NCBI GenBank assembly: GCA_947464335.1
Contig: CANHWG010000015.1
Coordinates: 1-46,885, forward strand
Direction of reading: 5' to 3'
Origin: Flavobacteriaceae bacterium
GTDB lineage: Bacteria > Bacteroidota > Bacteroidia > Flavobacteriales > Flavobacteriaceae
DNA: 46,885 nucleotides
The notes under the pieces were generated by a model. That model was not told the origin of the DNA, made no database searches, and saw only the letters and a list, made by a program, of their open reading frames with translations. Below, one piece after another: positions 17,366 through 25,874 of this stretch. The translations under genes were made by a program, and so were the position numbers. How positions within the stretch are numbered: the stretch's first letter is position 1; each line of letters opens with the position of its first letter.

Positions 17366-17848
17366 AGTTTATGCTTGATAGTATTTGGCTTTTATGCTCG
17401 AGTCAAAAATACAAATACAAAACCAAAAAAAACACGTCTATAATAATTTGTCCTGATTTCAAAAGCGATAAAATTTATATCTGCATTTTCAAGTTCAACA
17501 AAACTATTCACTACTGTCTATTTTCGCAATGCAATTTGAGCTTCTACCCAATTACTGTTTAGTAAGCGAACTAAAACTAAAGTATAGGAATACGTTATAA
17601 ATCAAGTAATTAAAAGTAGAATGCAAAATAGGATTTGTTTACTGTAATTACTTTAAAATTTGTTATATACTTTTTAATTTACAATGATACGAATGGAAGT
17701 TATTAAATATCTAAATGTCTAATTTTTAGACATTTTGTCTTGTTATTGAAATAAAATAAAAATAAAAAAGACATTTTGTCTTATATAGTATTTTGGACTC
17801 TAAATTGACGGTTAGAAAGCATTACTAAAATTACAAATAACTATACGT
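17366..17848. other. 483-base gene-free region between divergent yaaA and clpB
   Basis: It contains a candidate yaaA -7 box on the minus strand (TATTTTTG, 17411-17404) and the inverted-repeat array upstream of clpB at 17713-17782. A 63-codon open frame at 17371-17562 has no coding character. Confidence 0.55.
17713..17782 (+). promoter_or_regulatory. Array of AGACA/TGTCT inverted repeats upstream of clpB
   Basis: AAATGTCTAA-TTT-TTAGACATTT (17713-17735) is a perfect inverted repeat with 10-base arms. It overlaps AGACATTTTGTCTT (17728-17741). The identical 14-mer recurs at 17769-17782, 41 bases downstream. This gives five half-sites in 66 bases, 67-136 bases before the clpB ATG. It is not the CIRCE element (TTAGCACTC). 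I infer an operator for a stress regulator acting on clpB. Confidence 0.65.
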
Positions 17849-20467
17849 ATGAACATAAATCAATTTACCATTAAATCGCAAGAAGCACTGCAACAAGCAC
17901 AGCAAATTGCACAAAGTTATGGTCAACAACAAATAGAAAACGAACATATTTTTAAAGGTATTTTAGAAGTTGACGAAAACGTTACGCCATTCATTTTGAA
18001 AAAACTCAATGTGAATGTTGAATTATTTAAAAAAATATTGGATAGCACCATTCAAAGCTATCCAAAAGTATCTGGAGGTGATATCTTATTTTCACGCGAT
18101 GTAAATACTACACTTAACGAAGCAAGCATCATTGCAAAGAAAATGAATGATGAATATGTTTCTATCGAACCTATTTTATTAGCTATTTTCAAATCAAAAA
18201 GCAAAGTAGCCCAAATCTTAAAAGATCAAGGTATTACCTACAACGGATTACAAGCCGCTATTGATGAAATACGAAAAGGCGAACGGGTAACCTCAACTTC
18301 AGCCGAAGAAACCTACAACGCATTGAACAAATACTCTAAAAACCTCAACGAATTAGCACGTCAAGGTAAATTAGATCCTGTAATTGGTCGAGATGAAGAA
18401 ATCCGTCGTGTACTACAAATTTTAACACGTAGAACTAAAAACAATCCCATGTTAGTTGGTGAACCTGGTGTGGGTAAAACCGCTATTGCCGAAGGTTTGG
18501 CGCATCGAATTGTGGATGGCGACGTACCCGAAAACCTTAAAGATAAAGTGATTTATTCATTAGATATGGGTTCACTTATCGCTGGAGCCAAATACAAAGG
18601 GGAATTTGAAGAACGATTGAAAGCCGTGGTAAAAGAAGTAACGTCATCTGAAGGTGACATCGTACTTTTTATAGACGAAATACATACACTTGTTGGAGCT
18701 GGAGGTGGCGAAGGCGCTATGGATGCTGCCAATATTTTAAAACCAGCATTAGCCCGTGGTGAATTGCGAGCCATTGGTGCTACCACTTTAGATGAATATC
18801 AAAAATATTTCGAAAAAGACAAAGCTTTAGAACGACGTTTTCAAAAGATTATGATTGATGAACCAGATACCGAAAGTGCGATTTCGATTCTACGTGGTAT
18901 CAAAGAAAAATATGAAACCCATCATAAAGTACAAATAAAAGATGAGGCAATTATTGCAGCAGTCGAGTTATCACAGCGTTATATCACCAATCGTTTTCTT
19001 CCGGATAAAGCTATTGATTTAATTGACGAAGCTGCCTCTAAACTACGCATGGAAATCAATTCAAAACCAGAAGAATTAGACGTTTTAGATCGAAAAATAA
19101 TGCAATTAGAAATCGAAATGGAAGCCATAAAACGCGAAAAGGACGAAAGTAAAATGAAAGTTTTGTTAATGGATTTAGCGAATCTTAAAGAAGATCGAAA
19201 TGAGATTTTCACCAAATGGAAATCGGAAAAAGATATTGTCGATAACATACAAACGGTAAAACAAGAAATCGAAGATTTTAAATATGAAGCCGAACGTGCT
19301 GAACGTGATGGTGATTACGGAAAAGTAGCTGAAATTCGTTACGGAAAAATTAAAGACGCTCAAGAACGTTTGGATAAATTTCAAAATGAATTACTCGAAA
19401 AACAAGACGGAACTTCCTTAATTAAAGAAGAAGTAACTCGAGAAGACATTGCCGAAGTAGTCGCAAAATGGACGGGTGTTCCAGTGATGAAAATGCTTCA
19501 AGGTGAAAGAGAAAAATTATTAAAGCTAGAAGACGAGTTGCACAATCGTGTTGTTGGACAGGAAGAAGCCATCGAAGCCATTAGTGATGCCGTACGTAGA
19601 AGTCGAGCAGGTTTACAGGATATGAAAAAACCTATTGGGACATTTTTATTCCTTGGAACAACGGGTGTTGGTAAAACCGAATTAGCAAAAGCATTAGCGG
19701 AATACCTTTTTGATGATGAAAATGCCTTGACGCGCATCGATATGAGTGAATATCAAGAAAGACATAGCGTGAGTCGATTAGTAGGTGCGCCTCCAGGATA
19801 TGTGGGCTATGACGAAGGCGGACAATTGACTGAAGCAGTTCGAAGAAAACCGTATTCCGTAATTTTGTTAGATGAGATTGAAAAAGCACATCCAGATACA
19901 TTTAATATCTTACTACAGGTACTGGACGAAGGTCGACTTACCGACAATAAAGGCCGTTTAGCCGATTTCAAAAACACCATTATTATCATGACTTCGAATA
20001 TGGGAAGTGCTATCATACAGGAAAAATTCGATCCCCAATCAAGTTGGGGACTTAAAGGTGATATTGAAGCAACTACCGAAGCAGCTAAAACAGAAGTGTT
20101 GGGATTATTAAAACAAACGGTTCGACCAGAATTTATTAATAGAATTGATGAAATTGTAATGTTTACCCCATTGACTAATACAGATATAACTAAAATTGTT
20201 GGTCTGCAATTGAAAAGTGTCATTAAGATGTTGTCCAAACAAAATATTACGTTAGATGCTACCAAAGAAGCTATTGACTACCTAGCTCAAAAAGGATATG
20301 ATCCTCAATTTGGAGCACGACCTGTAAAAAGAGTTATACAAAGAGAAGTCTTAAACCAGCTTTCGAAAGAAATATTAGCAGGTAAAATTACTACCGATAG
20401 TATCATTTTGTTAGATAGCTTTGACGGTCTTTTGGTTTTCAGAAATCAAAATGAGCTTGTTAGCTAA
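17849..20467 (+). CDS. clpB: ATP-dependent disaggregase ClpB
   Basis: The 872-residue Hsp100 chaperone resolubilises aggregated protein with DnaK. Order of domains: Clp N-domain (about 1-145), AAA1 with Walker A GEPGVGKT (204-211) and Walker [15 protein letters not shown], the ClpB middle coiled coil (about 400-535), AAA2 with Walker A GTTGVGKT (603-610), the pore loop [17 protein letters not shown], Walker [14 protein letters not shown] and the arginine region FGARPVKR. The presence of the middle domain and absence of an IGL/F loop separate it from ClpA. Upstream inverted repeats suggest stress induction. Confidence 0.98.
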   Translation: MNINQFTIKSQEALQQAQQIAQSYGQQQIENEHIFKGILEVDENVTPFILKKLNVNVELFKKILDSTIQSYPKVSGGDILFSRDVNTTLNEASIIAKKMNDEYVSIEPILLAIFKSKSKVAQILKDQGITYNGLQAAIDEIRKGERVTSTSAEETYNALNKYSKNLNELARQGKLDPVIGRDEEIRRVLQILTRRTKNNPMLVGEPGVGKTAIAEGLAHRIVDGDVPENLKDKVIYSLDMGSLIAGAKYKGEFEERLKAVVKEVTSSEGDIVLFIDEIHTLVGAGGGEGAMDAANILKPALARGELRAIGATTLDEYQKYFEKDKALERRFQKIMIDEPDTESAISILRGIKEKYETHHKVQIKDEAIIAAVELSQRYITNRFLPDKAIDLIDEAASKLRMEINSKPEELDVLDRKIMQLEIEMEAIKREKDESKMKVLLMDLANLKEDRNEIFTKWKSEKDIVDNIQTVKQEIEDFKYEAERAERDGDYGKVAEIRYGKIKDAQERLDKFQNELLEKQDGTSLIKEEVTREDIAEVVAKWTGVPVMKMLQGEREKLLKLEDELHNRVVGQEEAIEAISDAVRRSRAGLQDMKKPIGTFLFLGTTGVGKTELAKALAEYLFDDENALTRIDMSEYQERHSVSRLVGAPPGYVGYDEGGQLTEAVRRKPYSVILLDEIEKAHPDTFNILLQVLDEGRLTDNKGRLADFKNTIIIMTSNMGSAIIQEKFDPQSSWGLKGDIEATTEAAKTEVLGLLKQTVRPEFINRIDEIVMFTPLTNTDITKIVGLQLKSVIKMLSKQNITLDATKEAIDYLAQKGYDPQFGARPVKRVIQREVLNQLSKEILAGKITTDSIILLDSFDGLLVFRNQNELVS

Positions 20468-20531
20468 GCGTTTACATTAATTTTTTTATTCGAGTCAATT
20501 CCTTATTTTAGTCGCTTAAATTGTAGTAAGT

Positions 20532-21056
20532 ATGAAACTATTAGGAATTGGCTCCAGAATCAACCATGCCCAATATGGCAAAGGCGTTGTCACAAATGTA
20601 TCTTCTAAAGAATATTGGGTAACTTTTATCGATGGAGGATTAGAAACTATAGACCTTGACAGTGAATTCGAAGTTATCGAAGCTGCTGAAAATGAAGTGG
20701 ACACCATCAGTTTTTATGATGTTGAACAAAGTTTATTATCCATACTTAAAAAATGGAACGGATTAGGTGAACCCGTTGCCATTGGTGACAAATGGAAAGG
20801 CGGTAACATGAAATTAGTTCCGGGACAAGCTGGCTTAGCGCATAAAGATGTTCCAATTGACGTTTTCTTTCACAAGATTGTAATGCTTCGTGACCGCTTA
20901 CGCGTGATGGAACAGAAAATTAACGCCAGTAATTTGGAAGAAATTGAAAAAGTCGAATTACAGCAATACATTACTCGAATATATGGTAGCTTAACCACTT
21001 TCAATATTCTTTTTAAATCTCAGAGTGATTATTTTGTTGGTGAAAAAACAAAATAA
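20532..21056 (+). CDS. Conserved protein with N-terminal SH3-like (DUF3553/UvrD-tail-like) domain
   Basis: The 174-residue soluble protein starts with GSRINHAQYGKGVVTNVSS followed by YWVTFIDGGLETIDL, the pattern of the small SH3/Tudor-like barrel found in DUF3553 and at the UvrD helicase C-terminus (G..V.H..FG.G.V). The C-terminal two thirds include VAIGDKWKGGNMKLVPG and a helical LRDRLRVMEQKINAS; function unknown. It lies 64 bases after clpB in the same direction and may be co-expressed with it. Confidence 0.72.
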   Translation: MKLLGIGSRINHAQYGKGVVTNVSSKEYWVTFIDGGLETIDLDSEFEVIEAAENEVDTISFYDVEQSLLSILKKWNGLGEPVAIGDKWKGGNMKLVPGQAGLAHKDVPIDVFFHKIVMLRDRLRVMEQKINASNLEEIEKVELQQYITRIYGSLTTFNILFKSQSDYFVGEKTK

Positions 21057-21126
21057 ACTTTAACTATAGTGAAGTTATTATAGGGGTTAATTTGAGTACT
21101 TTTATAATTCATTTAATAATGAAATC

Positions 21127-21654
21127 ATGAAAAAAATTATAAGTGTTATTAGCATCATTTTTATTTTGATTGTAGGTTGCAAAAGTTCCACTTCAAATGA
21201 AAAGAGTAAATCAATAAAAATTAACTTCGAATCAAAAAGTGCCAGTACTGTTTCTGGAACTGCTCTTTTTGAAGAGCGCAACAATGAAGTGACGCTTACG
21301 GCGAAGCTTTCCGGATTAAAACCTGGTGAACATGCTATACATATTCATGAAAAAGCAGATTGTTCTGCTGCTGATGCGGCATCGGCAGGCGGACATTGGA
21401 ATCCTACATTTAAAAAACACGGTAAATGGGGAGATGCAGAATACCATAAAGGTGACATTGGTAACTTTACTGCCGATGCTAATGGTAACGCAACCATTGT
21501 TTTCAAAACAGATCAATGGTGTATTGGTTGTGGCGATACTACCAAAGACATATTGGGAAAAGGATTGATTGCACATGAAAAGCCCGATGATTTTATAACC
21601 CAGCCCACAGGAGCTGCTGGAGCAAGAGTGGCTTGTTCGGCGATTATAAAATAG
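21127..21654 (+). CDS. sodC: Cu/Zn superoxide dismutase, lipoprotein
   Basis: The 175-residue protein has a lipobox ILIVGC (Cys18), so it is membrane-anchored on the envelope side. The SodC signature is complete: GEHAIHIHEKADC (His72, His74), GGHWNP (His90), KKHG (His98), HKGDIGNF (Asp110), IAHEKPDDFITQPTGAAGAR (His150) and the Cys79-Cys170 disulfide pair. A WCIGCG segment adds a second Cys pair near residues 132-135. It dismutates superoxide outside the cytoplasm. It is followed after nine bases by the LETM1-like gene. Confidence 0.95.
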   Translation: MKKIISVISIIFILIVGCKSSTSNEKSKSIKINFESKSASTVSGTALFEERNNEVTLTAKLSGLKPGEHAIHIHEKADCSAADAASAGGHWNPTFKKHGKWGDAEYHKGDIGNFTADANGNATIVFKTDQWCIGCGDTTKDILGKGLIAHEKPDDFITQPTGAAGARVACSAIIK

Positions 21655-21663
21655 TTATACCAT

Positions 21664-22863
21664 ATGATTAACCCATCGGCATTTGGTTGGATAGATAAGT
21701 TTTTTATTGAGCAAAAAACTACCGAGCAAGTTTTTATGGTTTCAGAAGAAGAGTTTTATATAGAAACCAGAGCTACAGGTTTTATTTTTGGTCACATTAT
21801 ATGTTTTGATACTGTTATCCCAATCCCAATTAAAGATCGACTTGTAGAAGAAATTTCAAAAATTGGAATGCTCAATACTTTATATCAAATGTTTTGTTTG
21901 GTAAAACAAAATAATGATAAAGATAAATTTATTACTGAAGCTGTAGCGTTTTACAATTTGTTATCTCCAAAAGGATTCAATCCTTTACAGAAAATGCTTC
22001 CAAGCAGTTCTGAATCGAGTAAACTTGAAAAAATAATTCACGCCCGAGTTCAAACTAATGAAGATTTATTTAGTAAAAGTTTTTCACATGTAATCACAAA
22101 TGCGCTACTCTTTGTTGATGTATTAGCGTTTAAAAAATATTTAGAAAATGGTTCATTACCTGAAAAATATTTTAACCGAATTGAAGATAGTGTAGTGAGT
22201 ATCATTTCACTTTCATTAAAATCAAAAACCGGAATTTCGGTTCATGATGATTTATTACAAAAGCTTTTTGAATCTTCTGTTCGCTATACTAAGTTTTCGG
22301 ATAAACAATATAAATCAATAGAAGATTTAGATTTAAGTTACCTTGAAAATGATTTAGAAAAATTTTATGTAATTGATTTGGCTGGAATAAGTTTATGGAG
22401 TGATGAAAAAGTAGAAAATGAAGAACGCTATTTCTTATTCAAATTGGGAGAAAAACTCAATGTTACCGATAGTTTTATCATTGAAAGTATCCATTTTATT
22501 AATGATTTTATCCTAAATTATAAAAATGAAATTCCTTATTTCAACAATTCTAATCCTGTAAAAAACTTTTATGACCATACCACAGAAAGTGTAGTGGTTT
22601 TACTCAACAGAAACAAAAAACGTTTGGTAAAAGAAGTTTCTCAAAGTAAAGAGTTGATGCACCTTTTAGCCAAATCAACTCATAAAGAATTAGATAAAGA
22701 CGAAAAGAAAAAAATTAAAAATCAATTACTCGATATTTGTAAAACAGTACCTTCATTAACGATTTTCTTATTGCCTGGAGGAAGTTTGTTATTACCCATA
22801 TTGATAAAATTCATTCCACAATTAATGCCATCTTCTTTTAACGAAAATGAAGAAAGAGAATAA
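21664..22863 (+). CDS. LETM1-like (LETM1-related biofilm-associated) protein
   Basis: The 399-residue protein is mostly helical and lacks a signal peptide. The C-terminal ~60 residues (DKDEKKKIKNQLLDICKT, VPSLTIFLLPGGSLLLPIL and IKFIPQLMPSSF) match the membrane-proximal part of the LETM1 domain, whose mitochondrial members act in cation/H+ exchange and ribosome binding. Bacteroidota homologues are labelled LETM1-related biofilm-associated proteins; their role is not settled. One hydrophobic segment (about 365-390) is present. It begins nine bases after sodC and ends convergently with the LysR gene. Confidence 0.75.
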   Translation: MINPSAFGWIDKFFIEQKTTEQVFMVSEEEFYIETRATGFIFGHIICFDTVIPIPIKDRLVEEISKIGMLNTLYQMFCLVKQNNDKDKFITEAVAFYNLLSPKGFNPLQKMLPSSSESSKLEKIIHARVQTNEDLFSKSFSHVITNALLFVDVLAFKKYLENGSLPEKYFNRIEDSVVSIISLSLKSKTGISVHDDLLQKLFESSVRYTKFSDKQYKSIEDLDLSYLENDLEKFYVIDLAGISLWSDEKVENEERYFLFKLGEKLNVTDSFIIESIHFINDFILNYKNEIPYFNNSNPVKNFYDHTTESVVVLLNRNKKRLVKEVSQSKELMHLLAKSTHKELDKDEKKKIKNQLLDICKTVPSLTIFLLPGGSLLLPILIKFIPQLMPSSFNENEERE

Positions 22864-22875
22864 AATTTTATTCTC
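22856..22875. terminator. Perfect 20-base palindrome between convergent genes
   Basis: GAGAATAAAA joined to TTTTATTCTC with no spacer, spanning the stop of the LETM1-like gene and ending six bases before the LysR stop. Its position suggests a bidirectional terminator. The U-tracts are poor, so efficiency is uncertain. Confidence 0.45.
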
Positions 22876-22880
22876 ATCCA

Positions 22881-23804
22881 TTAATAATTATCAATCCATG
22901 AAAAATAGTTTGTTTTTATAGTAGCTTTTTCATCTCTAATATATTTTATATATGCTTCAGCTACAGGACTTAACGACTTGTTTTTCAACCATACCAAATA
23001 CCAATTAGACTTAATAGGAAATCCTTTCATGGTAATGATTTTTATATCGCCATTTTCGAGTTCGTTTTTCAAACCTATTATTGGCATAATTGAGTAACCA
23101 ATTCCTGCTAAAACTGCCTGTTTTACAGCTTCGTTTGAAGTCAACTGCATTTTTTTGGCAGACTGAATACCATTACGATGAAGGTAGTTTTCCATTACTA
23201 ATCGTGTGGCTGAACCTTCTTCTCTGTAAATTAATGGATATTCATCAAATAAATTTGAATAATTATTCTGAATTTCTGTAACTGCATTTTGATTTCCAAC
23301 TAAATACAATTTATTATCAAGTAAAATCTCCGATTGCAATTGAATATCATCTGGCAAGATAGAAACTAAGGCAAAATCAACTTCATTGTTTTCAATACTT
23401 TTAACAACTTTCGACTTATTGGTAACATCCATAACAAGATCAATTCCTTTATTATGATTTAAAAAATCTGTCAAGAAATAAGGCATAACATATTTACCCG
23501 TTGACACAACAGACAAAGTTAGTTTACCAGATAAAATCCCTTTAAACGTTTTCGATTTATAGGTTATAGTATCCACTTCATCCAATACTCTTTGGGCAGT
23601 AATAGCTATTTCGGTACCAAAATGGGTTACATACAATTGCCTTCCAATGACTTCTGTTAATGGAATATCAAATTGCTCTTGCAGTTTTTTTAATTGAATA
23701 GATACTGCAGGTTGCGTCAAATTTAACTCTTCGGCCGCTTTGGTAATGCTTTTAGTCTCTACAATCTTTAAGAAAATTTGTAATTGATGTAAGGTATAAT
23801 GCAT
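22881..23804 (-). CDS. LysR-family regulator, CbbR/CmpR-like
   Basis: The 307-residue LTTR has an N-terminal winged helix (TLHQLQIFLKIVETKSITKA, then AEELNLTQPAVSIQLKKLQ) and a periplasmic-binding-like effector domain. The segment LTLSVVSTGKYVMPYFL, then VTNKSKVVKSIENNEVDFAL, resembles CbbR/CmpR regulators of carbon fixation and bicarbonate uptake (VSTAKY...P..L in CbbR). It is divergent from icd, and sbtA lies in the same downstream gene string, so I infer control of the icd-to-sbtA region. The effector is unknown. Confidence 0.85.
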   Translation of the reverse strand: MHYTLHQLQIFLKIVETKSITKAAEELNLTQPAVSIQLKKLQEQFDIPLTEVIGRQLYVTHFGTEIAITAQRVLDEVDTITYKSKTFKGILSGKLTLSVVSTGKYVMPYFLTDFLNHNKGIDLVMDVTNKSKVVKSIENNEVDFALVSILPDDIQLQSEILLDNKLYLVGNQNAVTEIQNNYSNLFDEYPLIYREEGSATRLVMENYLHRNGIQSAKKMQLTSNEAVKQAVLAGIGYSIMPIIGLKNELENGDIKIITMKGFPIKSNWYLVWLKNKSLSPVAEAYIKYIRDEKATIKTNYFSWIDNY

Positions 23805-23828
23805 AAATTATTTTAATGTAAATCATAA

Positions 23829-23870
23829 CAAATATAAATAAAAACATATAGATATAACGCTATAGATTTG
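23829..23870. promoter_or_regulatory. Divergent LysR/icd promoter region with inverted repeat
   Basis: TAGATTTG (23863-23870) is an icd-directed -7 box. CAAATATA (23829-23836) is a -7 box (TATATTTG) for the LysR gene on the minus strand. Between them lies TATAG-N8-CTATA (23847-23864), an inverted repeat of the size LysR proteins bind. No -33 TTG is well placed for either gene, as expected for activator-dependent promoters. Confidence 0.5.
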
Positions 23871-23898
23871 CAAAAACAAAAATTATCCATTTATAATT

Positions 23899-25335
23899 AT
23901 GCAAAGAATAACAATCGCAAAAGGTGACGGAATTGGTCCAGAAATCATGGACGCAACACTAGAAATTATCAAAGCTGCAGGAGCTCAACTTGAGTATGAT
24001 GAAATAGAAGTCGGTGAGAAAGTGTATCTTTCTGGAAATACTTCGGGAATAGCAAAAGAAAGCTGGGATACCATCATCAAAAACAAAGTATTTTTAAAAG
24101 CACCTATCACTACTCCACAAGGTGGTGGATACAAAAGTTTAAATGTTACTACAAGAAAATTTCTTGGATTGTATTCGAATGTAAGACCATGTGTAAGTTT
24201 GTTTCCTTTTGTAGAAACAAAACATCCAAAAATGGATATTGTAATAGTTCGTGAGAATGAAGAAGACTTATATGCAGGTATTGAACACCAACAAACTGAT
24301 GAAGTTGTTCAATGTTTAAAAATAATTAGCCGTCCTGGTTGTGAAAAGATTATTCGTTATGCATTTGAATATGCAAAAGTTTATGGTAGAAAAAAAGTAA
24401 CTTGTTTCACTAAGGACAATATCATGAAACAATCGGATGGATTATTTCACCAAGTATTTGATGAAATAGCTGTTGAATATCCAGAAATTGAAAACGAACA
24501 CTGGATTATTGATATAGGTGCTGCAAAAATGGCTGATACACCAGAAGTATTTGATGTTATTGTTACTCTAAATTTATATGGCGATGTTTTATCTGATATT
24601 GCCGCACAAATCGCAGGTTCTGTTGGCTTAGCAGGTTCTTCAAACATTGGCGAAGAATGTTCTATGTTTGAGGCAATTCATGGCTCTGCTCCAAGAAGAG
24701 CGGGTCAAAACATGGCCAATCCATCCGGACTATTACAAGGTGCGGTTTTGATGTTAAATCATCTTGGACAAACAGATATAGCCACTAAAGTTCAAAATGC
24801 TTGGTTAAAAACTCTTGAAGACGGAATTCATACCTATGACATATTTAAAGAAGGAATTAGTACACAAAAAGTAGGAACTAAAGAATTTGCTCAAGCTGTT
24901 ATTGCTAATTTGGGGCAATCTCCAAAACAACTTAATGCAGTAGATTATAAAAAAGGGCAAATACTAAACTTACCCAAATACAAAAAGAGACCACAAGCTA
25001 AGAAAGAACTTATTGGTCATGATGTCTTTGTTCATTGGAATGGTACTAATGCCGATGAATTAGCTGCTAAAATGAATACCATAGGAACTTCCAATTTAAA
25101 ATTAAATATGATTACCAATCGTGGAATTAAAGTTTGGCCAGAAGGTTTTTCTCAAACTTTTTGTACAGACCATTGGCGTTGTAGATTTAAAACTGCCGAA
25201 GGGAAAACTATCGGTAAAGAAGAAATCATAAGTCTGCTTCAACAATGCATTGAGAATGATATTGATACTATCAAGACCGAGAATTTATATCAATTTGATG
25301 GTAAAATGGCATTTTCATTAGGACAAGGACAATAA
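23899..25335 (+). CDS. icd: Isocitrate dehydrogenase (NADP-type, Thermus-like with C-terminal extension)
   Basis: The 478-residue protein decarboxylates isocitrate to 2-oxoglutarate in the TCA cycle. The core (1-335) has the start TIAKGDGIGPEIM, substrate Ser/Asn/Arg residues in GGGYKSLNVTTRKFLGLYSN, NVRPCVSL, the metal Asp in LYGDVLSDIAAQIAG and the cofactor loop EAIHGSAPRRAGQNMANPSG. Basic residues (RR) stand where NAD enzymes have Asp-Ile, so NADP is likely. The last ~140 residues are the extension known from Thermus thermophilus IDH. The next two small genes start 11 and 4 bases after the preceding stop, indicating an operon. Confidence 0.93.
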   Translation: MQRITIAKGDGIGPEIMDATLEIIKAAGAQLEYDEIEVGEKVYLSGNTSGIAKESWDTIIKNKVFLKAPITTPQGGGYKSLNVTTRKFLGLYSNVRPCVSLFPFVETKHPKMDIVIVRENEEDLYAGIEHQQTDEVVQCLKIISRPGCEKIIRYAFEYAKVYGRKKVTCFTKDNIMKQSDGLFHQVFDEIAVEYPEIENEHWIIDIGAAKMADTPEVFDVIVTLNLYGDVLSDIAAQIAGSVGLAGSSNIGEECSMFEAIHGSAPRRAGQNMANPSGLLQGAVLMLNHLGQTDIATKVQNAWLKTLEDGIHTYDIFKEGISTQKVGTKEFAQAVIANLGQSPKQLNAVDYKKGQILNLPKYKKRPQAKKELIGHDVFVHWNGTNADELAAKMNTIGTSNLKLNMITNRGIKVWPEGFSQTFCTDHWRCRFKTAEGKTIGKEEIISLLQQCIENDIDTIKTENLYQFDGKMAFSLGQGQ

Positions 25336-25346
25336 ATAGAACAATT

Positions 25347-25586
25347 ATGGAACTACAATTATTAAATGATACCTTTTCGTCTAATGAGTCGATAGAGATA
25401 ATAAATCAATTATTTCAAGTGAAAATTAAGTTTCACGAAGATAAAATTAAAATATCTCAAAATGAGGAAGATGTAAAAATGAGAGAACAAAAAATTAAAT
25501 TTTTACAAAATGAATTAGCTGAAGCAAGACAATTCATTAGTTCAAAATCGGGATGCATTTCACTAAGTAGTCAAATAATTTTATAA
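25347..25586 (+). CDS. Small icd-linked protein A (paralogue of the next gene)
   Basis: The 79-residue soluble protein has a coiled-coil middle (residues 28-62, many Lys/Glu). It shares LxxxxFSS, a K-I-x-FH motif (KIKFH), a central ED and a QxIxxL helix with the following 90-residue protein, so the two look like diverged duplicates. No family recognised. It is 11 bases after icd and 4 before the next gene. Confidence 0.75.
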   Translation: MELQLLNDTFSSNESIEIINQLFQVKIKFHEDKIKISQNEEDVKMREQKIKFLQNELAEARQFISSKSGCISLSSQIIL

Positions 25587-25590
25587 AAAA

Positions 25591-25863
25591 ATGGATAAAT
25601 ATCAGTTTAAGTTAATACAAGGTGAATTTTCATCGCAGGATGCGAAAACAGTTTTAATGTCAGTGATTAATAGCAAAATCAATTTTCATAATCTCAATGC
25701 CTTTAGTGAATTTGTTAAAAACAATGAAGATTGTGAAACATCAAAACAAAGAATTTCGGTATTAACATCATCGCTTGAAGATATCAATAAGCTTCTCGAA
25801 GAAAGTGATAGAAATGGTAAGAGGTTAAAAATTAATGGTGATATTACTATAGAGTTTATATAA
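25591..25863 (+). CDS. Small icd-linked protein B (paralogue of the previous gene)
   Basis: The 90-residue soluble protein has FKLIQGEFSSQDAKTVLMSV, SKINFHNLN and a helical SKQRISVLTSSLEDINKLLE, aligned with the 79-residue protein along most of its length. No signal peptide or metal motif. It sits between icd and the DUF6671 gene with very short gaps. Function unknown; a small helical interaction partner is the most I would infer. Confidence 0.75.
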   Translation: MDKYQFKLIQGEFSSQDAKTVLMSVINSKINFHNLNAFSEFVKNNEDCETSKQRISVLTSSLEDINKLLEESDRNGKRLKINGDITIEFI

Positions 25864-25874
25864 TGTAATTTGAT

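Noticed and set aside
17371..17562. 63-codon ORF between yaaA and clpB
   Set aside because: No ribosome-binding context, no promoter of its own and composition like translated non-coding DNA; it also overlaps the yaaA upstream region.
17713..17782. CIRCE element for HrcA upstream of clpB
   Set aside because: The CIRCE sequence (TTAGCACTC-N9-GAGTGCTAA) is absent; the repeats have a different sequence and spacing.
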